Positions 24,890 to 34,639 of a stretch of DNA of 64,000 bases are shown piece by piece. A program made the translations under genes and the position numbers. The stretch is from positions 2,869,501 to 2,933,500 of the forward strand of contig NZ_CP014796.1 in assembly GCF_001969385.1 (NCBI RefSeq), written 5' to 3'. Numbering within the stretch: position 1 is the stretch's first letter; each line of letters starts with the position of its first letter. This stretch comes from Salipiger profundus. GTDB lineage: Bacteria > Pseudomonadota > Alphaproteobacteria > Rhodobacterales > Rhodobacteraceae. Under the pieces are notes generated by a model. The model had not been told where the DNA came from, made no database searches, and saw nothing but the letters and a program-made list of their open reading frames with translations.

Positions 24890-26914
24890 TCATACCTCGA
24901 TGATCATCGTGCCCGACCCGTCGACGCGCAGCCGCTGGCCGGGCTCCACGATGGTGGTCGAGGACATTTCCTGGATGATGGCGGGGCCTTCGACGAAAGG
25001 TCCGACCGGAAGCCGCGCGCGGTCGTAGATCACCGTCTCGTACCAGCCGCCATCGAAATAGACCTGACGCGCGCCGAGCACCGGGTCGCCGTCCTGCGGG
25101 CTGTATCCCGTCTCGGGCTCCGCACCCGAGGCGCCGCTGACCGAAAGCCGCAGGTTCACGATCTCGACCGCGCGATCCGCGATGTCGTAGCCGTATTCCT
25201 GCCGGTGCGCGGCGCGGAAGCCGTCCATGAAGGCATCGAAGCCTGCGTCGGGCGCATCGAGCGGCACCTGCACCTCGTGGTTCTGCCCGTCGTAGCGGGC
25301 GTCGATGACGTATTGCATGGCGCGGCGATCCTCGGGCACGCCTTCGTTCTCGAGCCACGCGGTGCCGTCCCGCCGCATTTCGGCGAACGCCGCGCCGATC
25401 CCGGCCCAGCGGTCCGGCCGGGCGGTCGAGACGCCGGTGCGGACGAAATCGAAGCCCACGTCCGACAGCAGGATGCCGCGCGCGCACATGGTGCCCGGCT
25501 GGGCGGGCACCAGCACCGTCCTGATGCCGGTCTCGACGGCCACGGCGGGGGCGTGCAGTGGCCCCGCGCCGCCATAGGCGAAAAGCGCGAAATCCTGCAG
25601 CCGATGGCCCTTTTCGGTCGACACCGCACGGATCGCCCGGCCCATGTTGGCAACCGCGATACGCAGGATGCCGAGCGCGGCCTCCTCGACGGTCAGGCCG
25701 AGCGGCTCGGCAATGCGTGCCGCGATGACGTCGCGCGCGGCGTCCTTGTCGACCTGCATCCGGCCCGACAGCAGCGTGTCGGAGGCGAGCCGTCCGAGCA
25801 CGAGGTTGGCATCGGTCGTGGTGGGTTCGGTCCCGCCCTGTCCGTAGGCCACGGGGCCAGGGTGCGCGCCGGCGGACCTCGGCCCGACCTTGAGCGCGCC
25901 GGCGTCGTCGAGCGCGGCGATAGACCCGCCGCCGGCCCCGATCACGTTGATGTCGAGCATCGGGCAGCGCACCGGGTAGTCGGCCACCAGCCGCGAGGTG
26001 GTGAAGGCCGGGCGCCCTTGCTCGACCAGCGACACGTCGGTCGAGGTGCCGCCAACGTCGAAGGTCACGATGTTCGGATGCCCCGAGACGCCCGCCACCT
26101 TGGCCGCGCCCACGACGCCGGCGGCGGGTCCGCTGAGGCAGGTGCGGACGGGAAAGCTGCGCACGGTGTCCACAGACATCAGCCCGCCGTTCGAGTGGAT
26201 CGTGCGCGGCGCGCTCGCGATGTCGAGATCGGAGAGGCGTTGCAGGAACCTTTCGAGGTAGCGGTCCATGCGCGGGCCGACATAGGCGTTGATGACGGTG
26301 GTCGAGAACCGCTCGAACTCGCGGAATTCCGGCAGCACCTCGGAAGAGATCGACACGTAGGCGTCCGGCAGGACCTCGCGGACGATCTCGGCGGCGCGGC
26401 GTTCGTGCCGCCCGTCGCGATAGGCATGGAGGAAGCAGACCGCGACCGCCTGCGCGCCGGCATCGCGCAGGGTCTCGGCGGCGGCCCGCACCTCGGCCTC
26501 GTCGAGAGGCCGCAGAACCCGGCCGTCGGCGTCGAGACGCTCCGTCACCTCGAGGGCCATGTAGCGCTCGACCAGCGGATCGGGCTTGGTCACCGCGTAG
26601 TCGTAGAGATGCGGGCGGGTTTGGCGCCCGATCTCGAGCACGTCGCGTGCGCCCCTCGTGGTGATGAGCCCCGTGGGCACGCCCCGGCGCTCGATCACCA
26701 TGTTGGTGGCAACCGTGGTGCCATGGCCGACGAACTCGAAAGCCTCGGGGGCGATGCCCAGCTCTTCGACGTAGTGGCGCAGACCGGTCTCGATGGCCTC
26801 GGACGGGTCGTGCGGGGTCGAGGAGGTCTTGAAGTGGATGGCCTCGCCGCTTCCGGTCTCGAGCGCCGTGAAGTCGGTGAAGGTGCCGCCCACGTCGAAG
26901 CCGATACGATACAT
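24890..26914 (-). CDS. hyuA: Hydantoinase A/oxoprolinase ATPase subunit, module A
   Basis: This 674-residue ATP-binding subunit has the actin-like phosphate loop DVGGTFTDF at residues 6-14, GHGTTVATN, the internal DVGGTSTDVSLV and GAGGGSIA, and the C-terminal HyuA motif RYDGQNHEV. The ATG at 26914 follows AGGAGACTTGATCGC; the frame is open much further upstream but runs antisense through the acetyltransferase gene, so the longer reading is rejected. Together with HyuB it should catalyse ATP-dependent ring opening of a hydantoin or oxoproline in the cytosol. No TGTATACA site is seen upstream of it. Confidence 0.92.
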   Translation of the reverse strand: MYRIGFDVGGTFTDFTALETGSGEAIHFKTSSTPHDPSEAIETGLRHYVEELGIAPEAFEFVGHGTTVATNMVIERRGVPTGLITTRGARDVLEIGRQTRPHLYDYAVTKPDPLVERYMALEVTERLDADGRVLRPLDEAEVRAAAETLRDAGAQAVAVCFLHAYRDGRHERRAAEIVREVLPDAYVSISSEVLPEFREFERFSTTVINAYVGPRMDRYLERFLQRLSDLDIASAPRTIHSNGGLMSVDTVRSFPVRTCLSGPAAGVVGAAKVAGVSGHPNIVTFDVGGTSTDVSLVEQGRPAFTTSRLVADYPVRCPMLDINVIGAGGGSIAALDDAGALKVGPRSAGAHPGPVAYGQGGTEPTTTDANLVLGRLASDTLLSGRMQVDKDAARDVIAARIAEPLGLTVEEAALGILRIAVANMGRAIRAVSTEKGHRLQDFALFAYGGAGPLHAPAVAVETGIRTVLVPAQPGTMCARGILLSDVGFDFVRTGVSTARPDRWAGIGAAFAEMRRDGTAWLENEGVPEDRRAMQYVIDARYDGQNHEVQVPLDAPDAGFDAFMDGFRAAHRQEYGYDIADRAVEIVNLRLSVSGASGAEPETGYSPQDGDPVLGARQVYFDGGWYETVIYDRARLPVGPFVEGPAIIQEMSSTTIVEPGQRLRVDGSGTMIIEV

Positions 26915-27229
26915 GCGATCAAGTCTCCTGCGGTCTGCGCGTTCCTCCGGCGCCCGGTCATGCCTCTGCCGGGATGCGGTGAGTGGTGCTCCACCGGTTC
27001 GCCGCCCGGGCGCGGGCAGCGCGCTTCGAATGCGGTGAATTAAGCGGTGAACGGCGCGGCAAGGCAAATAGCAATGCTTGGGCAAGCCATGACCGGGAGT
27101 TATGGGCTGCGGTCCGGCCGTCGTGCGCTGGCCGCGACCCGGTGGCGCGGGGCGGAGCGGCGAAAATCGGCGCAGCGGTCTGGGCACACCGCGAACTTCC
27201 GCTATAGTAAAGCCGCTGGGGAGGAGACC
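26915..27229. other. Divergent intergenic region
   Basis: About 315 bases between hyuA (minus) and the acetyltransferase gene (plus). Both promoters are expected here. A TATAGT box at about 27203-27208, 22 bases before the acetyltransferase ATG, is a possible -10. No gene or clear operator is visible. Confidence 0.45.
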
Positions 27230-27862
27230 ATGCATCACACCGACGAGACCGAGCTTTATGCGCAGCACCCTCTGCCGTCGCAGCTCGAGGCCCTCAGGGC
27301 CGAGAACGCACGCCTGGAAAGCGACCTGCGCGCCTTCGTTGCGCTGGCGCTCCAGAACGGGATGAGATCCTATTGCGAGGCGCGGCATCCCGAGCTGACC
27401 TCGGAGATCGACAGCGGCATCAAGCGGGCCCGCAGCCAGGCCGAGCGCAAGTATGACCGGGTACTTGAGGCGTTGCGCCACGTTCCGGATCTGCACGCCA
27501 CGCAAGGCGAGACCGGAGAGCGGACCTATTACCGCAACACCGAGGACGACGTTGCCTATCTCGAGCACGGGCTGGTGAACCGCCGCTTCATGCTCAGCGG
27601 GATCTGGGTCGCGCCGGCCTACCGCGGCAGGGGCATCGCCCACGCCATCCTGCGCCGGCTGGTCGAGGCCGCCGACGAGGTCGGGCTCGGTATCGAGCTG
27701 CGCCACGATCCCTTCGGCGACCAGGGGCTCGACCGCGCGGCGCTCGAGGCGTTCTACAACCGCCACGGGTTCCAGCGGCACGAGGCAACGCCAGGCGGGC
27801 TTTTCCGCTTTCCCCGGACGCCGCTCGACCAGCATGCGAGGCCCAGCGGCACCAGTCACTGA
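27230..27862 (+). CDS. GNAT-family N-acetyltransferase
   Basis: This 210-residue protein has an N-terminal coiled-coil-like segment (PLPSQLEALRAENARLESDL). A C-terminal GNAT fold follows, with acetyl-CoA motif A at SGIWVAPAYRGRGIAHAILR and the late FYNRHGF element. The ATG at 27230 is preceded by GGGGAGGAG, which fixes the start. The acceptor substrate is unknown. It precedes the M20 deacylase gene by about 110 bases on the same strand, so the two may act on related acylated compounds (weak inference). Confidence 0.8.
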   Translation: MHHTDETELYAQHPLPSQLEALRAENARLESDLRAFVALALQNGMRSYCEARHPELTSEIDSGIKRARSQAERKYDRVLEALRHVPDLHATQGETGERTYYRNTEDDVAYLEHGLVNRRFMLSGIWVAPAYRGRGIAHAILRRLVEAADEVGLGIELRHDPFGDQGLDRAALEAFYNRHGFQRHEATPGGLFRFPRTPLDQHARPSGTSH

Positions 27863-27974
27863 CGGGTCGGTCCTGTCGCTGCCTCGCGCCCGCGCGGGGC
27901 GGCTCTCTTGCGCTGCCCCGGGAAACCCGGCACCGATGCGTAATCATGCATCCGGTGCAGAGGGAGACAGGCGC

Positions 27975-29075
27975 GTGACCGAGGCGATCGGACTACTGGA
28001 ACGGCTGGTGGGCTTTCCCACCGTTGCGGGGACCGGAAACGCGCCCCTCATCGGGTGGGTGCGGGATTACCTCGAGGCGCAGGGAGCGAAGGTGACGCTG
28101 CTGCCCGGCCCCGAGGGCGACCGCTTCAACCTCTTCGCCACCATCGGCGATCCGAACCTGCCGGGCTACGTGCTGTCAGGGCATGTCGACGTGGTTCCGG
28201 CGCAGGAGCCCGGCTGGCAGGGCGATCCGTTCGTGCTGCGGCGAGAGGGTGGCCGCCTGATCGGTCGCGGCGCCTGCGACATGAAGGGCTTCGACGCGGC
28301 GGTGCTGGCGGCGGCGCCGCAGCTTGCGGCCATGCCGCTCGCCGCGCCGGTTCATATCGCGCTGTCCTATGACGAGGAGCTCGGCTGCCGCGGCGTGCCG
28401 CACCTCCTGTCGCGGCTGCCCGACCTTTGCGCCCCGCCGCTCGGCTGCATCGTCGGCGAGCCGACGGGGCTCGTCCCGGTGCTGGGCCACAAGGGCAAGG
28501 CGGCGCTGAGGCTGGTGGCCGAGGGGCAGGCGGGGCACAGCTCGCGTCCGGATCTGGGGGTGAACGCGATCCATGCGCTGCTGCCGGCGCTCACCGCCGC
28601 CGCCGCGCAGGCCGAGGCGCTGGTGCACGGCCCGCAGGACGACCGGTTCGCGCCGCCATGGTCGACGCTTCAGATCGGCACCGTCGAGGGCGGGCAGGCC
28701 CTCAACATCATCCCCGACCATGCCGAGGCCAGGATCGAGGCGCGTGCCATCCCGGGAGCCGATCCACGCGCGCTGCTCGATCCGGTGGCGACGGCATCGG
28801 ATGTTTCCGTGGAATGGCTCTCGTCCTACCCTGCGCTGGCGCTCGATCCCGGGCATCCGCTGGCCACGCTCGCTGCCGAACTGTCGGGCAACGCGCCGCA
28901 GGCTGCGGTCTCGTTCGGCACCGAGGCGGGGCTGTTCCAGCAGGCGGGGGTTCCCGCCATCGTCTGCGGCCCGGGCGACATCGGTCGCGCACACCGGCCC
29001 GAGGAATATCTGCGCGAGGACGAGCTGGCCGGCGCGGTCGAGATGATCCTTGCGCTGGGGCGGCACCTCTGCTGA
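27975..29075 (+). CDS. M20-family metallo-deacylase (acetylornithine deacetylase-like)
   Basis: This 366-residue M20 enzyme has the binuclear zinc site: His in SGHVDVVP, bridging Asp in GACDMKGFD, Glu-Glu in YDEELGC, Glu in VGEPTG and a late His in GRAHRPEEY. Family members cleave N-acyl or N-carbamoyl groups from amino acids. The arrangement is closest in style to ArgE, but the catabolic neighbourhood makes a role in arginine synthesis uncertain. I chose the GTG at 27975 because GAGGGAGA precedes it by 8 bases; an in-frame ATG at 27936 would add 13 residues and lacks a good ribosome site. Confidence 0.82.
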   Translation: MTEAIGLLERLVGFPTVAGTGNAPLIGWVRDYLEAQGAKVTLLPGPEGDRFNLFATIGDPNLPGYVLSGHVDVVPAQEPGWQGDPFVLRREGGRLIGRGACDMKGFDAAVLAAAPQLAAMPLAAPVHIALSYDEELGCRGVPHLLSRLPDLCAPPLGCIVGEPTGLVPVLGHKGKAALRLVAEGQAGHSSRPDLGVNAIHALLPALTAAAAQAEALVHGPQDDRFAPPWSTLQIGTVEGGQALNIIPDHAEARIEARAIPGADPRALLDPVATASDVSVEWLSSYPALALDPGHPLATLAAELSGNAPQAAVSFGTEAGLFQQAGVPAIVCGPGDIGRAHRPEEYLREDELAGAVEMILALGRHLC

Positions 29076-29284
29076 CCGGCTGCCCCGCGCGCAGGCATGT
29101 CGGCGGGTGGAAGGCCGAAAAGATCGGTCAGACAGGCTGCGCGGTTGCAAGTGGCGCCCGAACCGGCAGTATGCGCCGCGGGATCGGGCCATGAGCCTGC
29201 CGGTTCCCGTGCGAACGGCCGTTCAGTCGGCATCTGGCGGAGGGGCCGCCCGTTCCTTGTGCAACGCTCAACCGGAGGTGCCTC

Positions 29285-30736
29285 ATGTCCGACCACGAAA
29301 TCCAGCTGCCAAAGGGGCATTACATCGGCGGGCGGTATGTCTCCGGTCCCGACGCCATCGAGGTCATCTCGCCGTCCACGGGTGCCCGGATCGGCGCCAT
29401 TCCCTGCGCCGATGCCGAGCTGGTCGATGCTGCCGTGCGCTCTGCGCGCGAGGCGCTGGCGACGTCGGGCTGGGCCGGGCTCACGCCGCGCGACCGGCTG
29501 CGCGCGATGCACGCATGGGCCGCGCTGATCGAGGAGAACGCCGAGGAGCTGGCACGGCTCGAAGCAATCTGTTCGTCGCGCCCGGCGGCACTGGCCCGGA
29601 CCGGCGACGTTCTGGTCAGCGCCGAGCAGATCCGTTTCTTTGCCGAGTTCGCCGACAAGGAGGCGGGCACGCTGGTGCCGACCTCTGACGCGCAGTTCGG
29701 CTTCATCTCGGACCATCCCTATGGCGTCGTGGGCGCGATCACGCCGTGGAACTTTCCGATCTCCATGGCGGCCTGGAAACTCGGGCCGGCGCTTGCGGCG
29801 GGCAACGCGATCGTGCTCAAGCCCTCGGAGATGACACCCTACACGACGCTGCGCCTCGCCGAACTGGCGGTCGAGGCGGGCATCCCTGCCGGGCTCGTCA
29901 ACGTGGTGCTGGGCGACGGGCCGACCACGGGCACAGCGATCACCGGGCACCGGGGCATCGACAAGGTCTCTTTCACCGGCTCCACCCGGGCCGGCGGCGC
30001 GATCATGGAGAACATCGCCCGCACCGGCATCAAGCCGATGACGCTCGAGCTTGGCGGCAAGAGCCCGATGGTGGTCTTCGCGGATGCCGACCTCGATGTC
30101 GCGGCAAAGAGCCTCGAGACCGGGATCATGCCCAACGCCGGGCAGTTCTGCGTGGCGGGGTCGCGCATCCTTGTCGAGGAAAGCATCGCCGACGCGCTGG
30201 CCGAGCGGTTGCGCGCGCGTTTCTCCACATACGCGCCCACCGACACGCTGGCCGATCAGGCCGGTTTCTCGCCGATCATCTCGGACAAGCAGCTGCGCCG
30301 GATCGACGGGATCGTGCAGGCCGCGAAGGCGCAGGGCGGCGAGATCCTCTGCGGCGGCGCGCCCTTCGAGACGCCGGGCAGCTACTACCAGCCGACGCTG
30401 ATTTCGGGGGTGACGCAGGACAGCCCCGCCGTGACCGAGGAGATCTTCGGCCCCGTCGCCACCTTCCAGACCTTCCGGACCGAGGACGAGGCGATGCAGC
30501 TTGCCGCGCACGAGACCTACGGGCTTGCCGCCGGGCTCTTCACCAGCGACGTCAGTCGCGCGCTGCGTCTGACGCGGCGGCTCGAGGCCGGCACCGTCTG
30601 GGTCAACCGCTACGGCCGCACCCGCGACCACATCCTGCCGACCGGCGGATGGAAGGCGAGTGGACTCGGCAAGGACCTCGGCCGTGAGGCCTATCTTGCG
30701 AACCGCCGCACGAAATCCGTGCTGATCGACCTCTGA
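29285..30736 (+). CDS. NAD(P)-dependent aldehyde dehydrogenase
   Basis: This 483-residue member of the ALDH superfamily has PWNFPISMAAWKLGPALAAGN for cofactor binding, the FTGSTRAGG turn, the general-base Glu in LELGGKSP and the catalytic Cys in NAGQFCVAGSR. It oxidises an aldehyde to the acid in the cytosol. GGAGGTG precedes the ATG. It sits between the M20 deacylase and the DeoR gene, each separated by more than 200 bases, so it may be its own transcription unit. Substrate unknown. Confidence 0.92.
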   Translation: MSDHEIQLPKGHYIGGRYVSGPDAIEVISPSTGARIGAIPCADAELVDAAVRSAREALATSGWAGLTPRDRLRAMHAWAALIEENAEELARLEAICSSRPAALARTGDVLVSAEQIRFFAEFADKEAGTLVPTSDAQFGFISDHPYGVVGAITPWNFPISMAAWKLGPALAAGNAIVLKPSEMTPYTTLRLAELAVEAGIPAGLVNVVLGDGPTTGTAITGHRGIDKVSFTGSTRAGGAIMENIARTGIKPMTLELGGKSPMVVFADADLDVAAKSLETGIMPNAGQFCVAGSRILVEESIADALAERLRARFSTYAPTDTLADQAGFSPIISDKQLRRIDGIVQAAKAQGGEILCGGAPFETPGSYYQPTLISGVTQDSPAVTEEIFGPVATFQTFRTEDEAMQLAAHETYGLAAGLFTSDVSRALRLTRRLEAGTVWVNRYGRTRDHILPTGGWKASGLGKDLGREAYLANRRTKSVLIDL

Positions 30737-30951
30737 GCCGGGCGCCCGGAAGCGCATGAGGGAGCTGTCTGCACGGGGAAGGGGCAGCGAAGGGCCCGAT
30801 CCGGGTGATCCCGGGTCAACGACAGGGGCTTCGGCGGGCATTTCCGTTGCAGCCCCCGCGGAGTTCCTTCAAGATGCCGGAACGGGCGCGCCGAGTGACC
30901 GATCCGTCAATCCTGTGGATTGATCTTATCCGATTGCAGAAAGGAAGTGGC

Positions 30952-31734
30952 ATGAAACCCGCCGCCCGCCGCGAAACGATTGTCCAGCTTGTCGACGAGC
31001 TGGGCGAGGTGCACGTGGATGCGCTTTCCGAGCAATTCGAAACCTCGCGCGAGACCATCCGGCGCGACCTGAACGAGCTCGATGCCGCCGGGCTGATCCG
31101 CAAGTTTCACGGTGGCGCGCGCAAGGCCTCGAACGGTGCCGACACGGGGCTGATCGAGGGGCCCTTCGACGCGCGCATGGCGATGCGCACCGCCGAGAAG
31201 GCCGCCATCGGACGCTGTGCCGCCGGGCTCTTCGAAGAGGGCGCGGTGATCTTCGTCGACACCGGATCGACCACCATTGCCTTTGCGCGGGCGCTCGCAC
31301 GCCGGCGCGGGCTGACGGTCATCACCAATTCGCCCGAGATCGCGGGGCTTCTGGCGCGGCCCGAGGGGCAGCACCGGCTCTACCTGCTGGGCGGCGAGAT
31401 CGCCGCCGAAGGCCGCGAGACCCTCGGCGCGCTTGCCATCGAGCAGCTTCGGCAGTTCAAGGCGCAGCACGCGGTGCTGACCATCGGCGGCATGACGCGT
31501 GGCGAGATCATGGACTTCGACCTGCGCGAGACGGAACTGGCCCGCGCCATGGTTGCCCGTGCGGGCAAGGTCACCGTGCTGGCCGATCACAGCAAGCTGG
31601 ACCAGGCGGGCGTGTTCGAGGTGGCGGAGCTGTCGCAGATCGACCGGCTTGTCACCGATCGCGAGCCGCCGGAAGAGTTCGCCGCCTCCCTGCGCGCGGC
31701 CGGAGTCGAGATCATCGTCGCCGACGAGGCCTGA
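30952..31734 (+). CDS. DeoR-family regulator (GlpR-like)
   Basis: This 260-residue regulator has an N-terminal DeoR helix-turn-helix (RRETIVQLVDELGEVHVDAL, recognition helix TSRETIRRDLNEL) and a sugar-phosphate-sensing C-terminal domain (VDTGSTTIAFARAL, then GGE, then ADHSKL). The ATG at 30952 follows AAGGAAG. It is followed on the same strand by two flavoproteins and an FGGY kinase resembling a glycerol pathway, so it probably represses that operon and responds to glycerol-3-phosphate or a similar polyol phosphate. Confidence 0.9.
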   Translation: MKPAARRETIVQLVDELGEVHVDALSEQFETSRETIRRDLNELDAAGLIRKFHGGARKASNGADTGLIEGPFDARMAMRTAEKAAIGRCAAGLFEEGAVIFVDTGSTTIAFARALARRRGLTVITNSPEIAGLLARPEGQHRLYLLGGEIAAEGRETLGALAIEQLRQFKAQHAVLTIGGMTRGEIMDFDLRETELARAMVARAGKVTVLADHSKLDQAGVFEVAELSQIDRLVTDREPPEEFAASLRAAGVEIIVADEA

Positions 31735-32021
31735 ACGATCCGCCCCGCGATGGGCGCGTGACCGGGCGGGGAGGTGTCCTCATCGTGTCTTCCGGGGCTC
31801 CTGCACGGCCCCCGGTCCTTTGCTCCTTGCCGCCCTGTCGCTGGCTCTGCCCCCCTCCTGTCATCAAGGATTTGCCGAAAAAACGCGCAAACGCTGACCG
31901 CTCGCAACAGGATTGTGGAAATAAGGCGGGTTAATATTGTGGACTCGGTCAAAAAGGTGCACGTTCAGGATAAATCCGGGGGCTGGTGCCTGACCGGGAT
32001 TACGAAGAACGGAGACTCCTC

Positions 32022-33416
32022 TTGGGTGGTAATACGAGTGTAGCGGATGTCGCGGTCATCGGGGCGGGCGTCGTCGGCTGTGCCATGGCGAGGCGGTTCG
32101 CGCTGGAAGGCGCGCGCGTGGCGGTGATCGAGGCAGCGCCCGATATCCTGTCGGGCGCATCCAAGGCCAACAGCGCGATCCTGCACACCGGATTCGACGC
32201 GCCCCCGGGGTCGCTCGAGCTGGCCTGCATGCAGGAAGCCTACGACGAATACATGCAGATCCGCGAGGCGATGAACCTGCCGGTGCTTGAAACCGGGGCG
32301 ATGGTCGCCGCCTGGACCGAAGACGAAGAGGCGCGCCTGCCGACGCTGCTCGCACAGGCGCAGGAGAATGGCGTCACCGACACCGCCATCATCCCGCGCG
32401 AGGCCGTGCTCGCGCGCGAGCCGAACCTGTCGGACCGCGTCCGGGCGGCGCTGCTTGTTCCGCGCGAGCACCTGATCGACCCGTGGTCGGCGCCGCTTGC
32501 CTACGCGACACAGGCGCAGATGCTCGGGGCGGAGTTCCATTTCAACGCCGCCCTGCGAGCAGCACGTCACGACGGCGACACATGGCATCTCGACACCGCC
32601 GCGGGCCCCGTTGCCGCGCGCACCGTGGTCAACTGTGCCGGTCTCTACGGTGACCGGGTCGAGGCGATGTTCACCGGCGAGGAAAGCTTCGAGATCCGCC
32701 CCCGCAAGGGCCAGTTCGTGGTCTTCGACAAGGCAGCTTCGGCGTTCCTGAAGACGATCCTGCTGCCGGTGCCGAACGACCGCACCAAGGGCGTGGTGCT
32801 GACGCGCACGATCTACGGCAATCTCCTGGTCGGACCGACCGCCGAGGAGCAGGAGGCACGCGACCGTCCCGACGTCACCCGCCCGGAACTCGAGGCGTTG
32901 ATCGCCAAGGCGGTCGACCTCGTTCCCGCGCTGGAGGGCATGCCGGTGACGGCGGTCTATGCCGGGCTGCGTCCCGCCAGCGACCGCAAGGAATACCGGG
33001 TGCATGCCCGCGCCGAGCTTGGCTACTACTGCGCCGGCGGCATCCGCTCGACCGGGCTCACCGGCGCGCTGGGGATCGCGCGGCATGTCTTCCGGCTCTG
33101 GCAGCAGCAGAACGCGGCCAGCGCGGTACCGGTCGAGACCCCGCCGCAGCCGCAGATGCCGACCCTCGCCGAGCATCTGCCGCGTGACTGGCAGCGCCCG
33201 GGACATGACGGCATCGTCTGCCATTGCGAGATGGTGACCGAACGCGAGATCCGCGCGGCGCTCGACAGCCCGCTGCCGCCCGGCGATTTCGGCGGGCTGC
33301 GACGACGCACCCGTTGCGCCATGGGACGCTGCCAGGGGTTCAACTGTCTCGCGCGCATCGCGAGCCTGTCGGAGGGACGCCTGAGGGCGCCGATCCTGCC
33401 GGAGGATGCGGAATGA
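32022..33416 (+). CDS. FAD-dependent glycerol-3-phosphate dehydrogenase-like protein with BFD-type Fe-S tail
   Basis: This 464-residue protein has a Rossmann FAD-binding start (VAVIGAGVVGCAMARRF) and a DAO/GlpA-type oxidase domain. The C-terminal BFD-like [2Fe-2S] region has CHCEM and, further on, TRCAMGRCQGFNC. This matches the GlpA layout of anaerobic glycerol-3-phosphate dehydrogenase. The favoured start is TTG at 32022, with CGGAGA 6-10 bases upstream; a GTG at 31986 in frame lacks a ribosome site. Its stop overlaps the next gene by ATGA. Substrate may be glycerol-3-phosphate or a related polyol phosphate. Confidence 0.82.
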   Translation: MGGNTSVADVAVIGAGVVGCAMARRFALEGARVAVIEAAPDILSGASKANSAILHTGFDAPPGSLELACMQEAYDEYMQIREAMNLPVLETGAMVAAWTEDEEARLPTLLAQAQENGVTDTAIIPREAVLAREPNLSDRVRAALLVPREHLIDPWSAPLAYATQAQMLGAEFHFNAALRAARHDGDTWHLDTAAGPVAARTVVNCAGLYGDRVEAMFTGEESFEIRPRKGQFVVFDKAASAFLKTILLPVPNDRTKGVVLTRTIYGNLLVGPTAEEQEARDRPDVTRPELEALIAKAVDLVPALEGMPVTAVYAGLRPASDRKEYRVHARAELGYYCAGGIRSTGLTGALGIARHVFRLWQQQNAASAVPVETPPQPQMPTLAEHLPRDWQRPGHDGIVCHCEMVTEREIRAALDSPLPPGDFGGLRRRTRCAMGRCQGFNCLARIASLSEGRLRAPILPEDAE

Positions 33417-34636
33417 GCGTGCAATACGATGTCGCCATCGTGGGCGCCGGCCCCGCCGGGCTGTCCGCAGCGGTCGAGCTGAAGAAACAGGGCGTGGCGC
33501 GGGTCGTCGTGCTGGAGCGCTTCGAGCAGGCGGGCGGCATTCCGCGCCACTGCGGGCACCCGCCGTTCGGGATGCGCGAATTCCGCCGGGTGCTGAGCGG
33601 CCCGGCTTACGCCCGCCGGCTCGTGGCGACCGCCGAGGCCGCCGGGGTCGAGATCCGCACCCGGTGCACGGCAACGGCGATCCGTCCGGGCGGTGTGCTC
33701 GAACTGGCAACGACCGAGGGGGCCGAGACGCTGACCGCGCGGCGCATCCTCGTGGCCACCGGCAACCGCGAGCGCACGCGGGCGCAGCGACTGGCGCCCG
33801 GGATGCGCCCGGTCGGCGTGATGAACACCGCCGCGTTGCAGAGCTTCGTCTACCTCGAGGGCAAGACGCCCTTTGCGCGGCCGGTCATCGTCGGCAGCGA
33901 GCTGGTCTCGCTCTCGGCGCTGCTGACCTGTCGGCGCCACGGCATCCGACCCGTCACGATGGTCGAGACACGGACCCGGCCGCAGACCCGGCGCATCAAC
34001 ATGATGCTCTGCAAGCTGCTGGGGGTTCCGGTGCTGACCGGCGCGGAGCTGCTCTCGATCGAGGGCAAGGCCCGTGTCGAGGCGCTGGTGCTGCGCGACC
34101 GCGCGGGACAGGAACGGCGCCTTGCCTGCGACGGCATCGTCTTCTCCGGGCGCTTCACGCCGGAGGCGACGCTTGCGCGCTCCAGCGGGCTTGCGCTCGA
34201 CAGCCGCACGCTGGGCCCCGAGATCGACGCCAGCGGGCGCAGCTCGGACCCGCATGTCTTCGTTGCCGGCAACGTGCTGCACCCGGTGGAGACCGCCGGG
34301 CAATGCTGGGCCGAGGGCCGCCGGGCCGCGCAGGCGCTGGTCGCGGATTTCGCGTGCGAGGCCGCGACACCCGAGGGCGTCCGCATTCTGCCGGGCGCCG
34401 GGCTGCGCTACGCGGTGCCGCAGCGGGTTGCCTCGGGGCAGGGCGCCTTCGTGATGAACATCCGCGCCGAGGGCGCTGCCCACGGCCGGATCGTGCTTCG
34501 CGATGCCGGGGGGCGCGAAGTCGCCGTGCGCTCGGTGCGCAGCTACCCCGAACAGCCGATCCGTCTTGCGGTGCCGGCACTGGACGCCGCCGCGCTGGCG
34601 GGCGATCTTCGTCTCGAACTGGAGCAGGACGGCTAG
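33413..34636 (+). CDS. FAD/NAD(P)-dependent oxidoreductase partner (GlpB-like)
   Basis: This 407-residue flavoprotein has a dinucleotide fold at the N-terminus (VAIVGAGPAGLSAAVEL), a pyridine-nucleotide-disulfide oxidoreductase type core (LVATGNRERT) and a terminal FAD contact (VFVAGNVLHP). The last 90 residues are rich in predicted beta-strand and not part of the usual core. Starting at 33413 it overlaps the GlpA-like gene by ATGA, so the two probably form a heteromeric dehydrogenase that passes electrons onward. No membrane-anchor gene (GlpC) is present. Confidence 0.8.
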   Translation: MSVQYDVAIVGAGPAGLSAAVELKKQGVARVVVLERFEQAGGIPRHCGHPPFGMREFRRVLSGPAYARRLVATAEAAGVEIRTRCTATAIRPGGVLELATTEGAETLTARRILVATGNRERTRAQRLAPGMRPVGVMNTAALQSFVYLEGKTPFARPVIVGSELVSLSALLTCRRHGIRPVTMVETRTRPQTRRINMMLCKLLGVPVLTGAELLSIEGKARVEALVLRDRAGQERRLACDGIVFSGRFTPEATLARSSGLALDSRTLGPEIDASGRSSDPHVFVAGNVLHPVETAGQCWAEGRRAAQALVADFACEAATPEGVRILPGAGLRYAVPQRVASGQGAFVMNIRAEGAAHGRIVLRDAGGREVAVRSVRSYPEQPIRLAVPALDAAALAGDLRLELEQDG

Positions 34637-34639
34637 ACC

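Noticed and set aside
24665..27043. A 792-codon open frame on the plus strand opposite hyuB/hyuA
   Set aside because: It is antisense to clearly conserved proteins, rich in Arg/Gly/Ala/His/Asp and without any domain. Such frames are expected in very GC-rich coding DNA.
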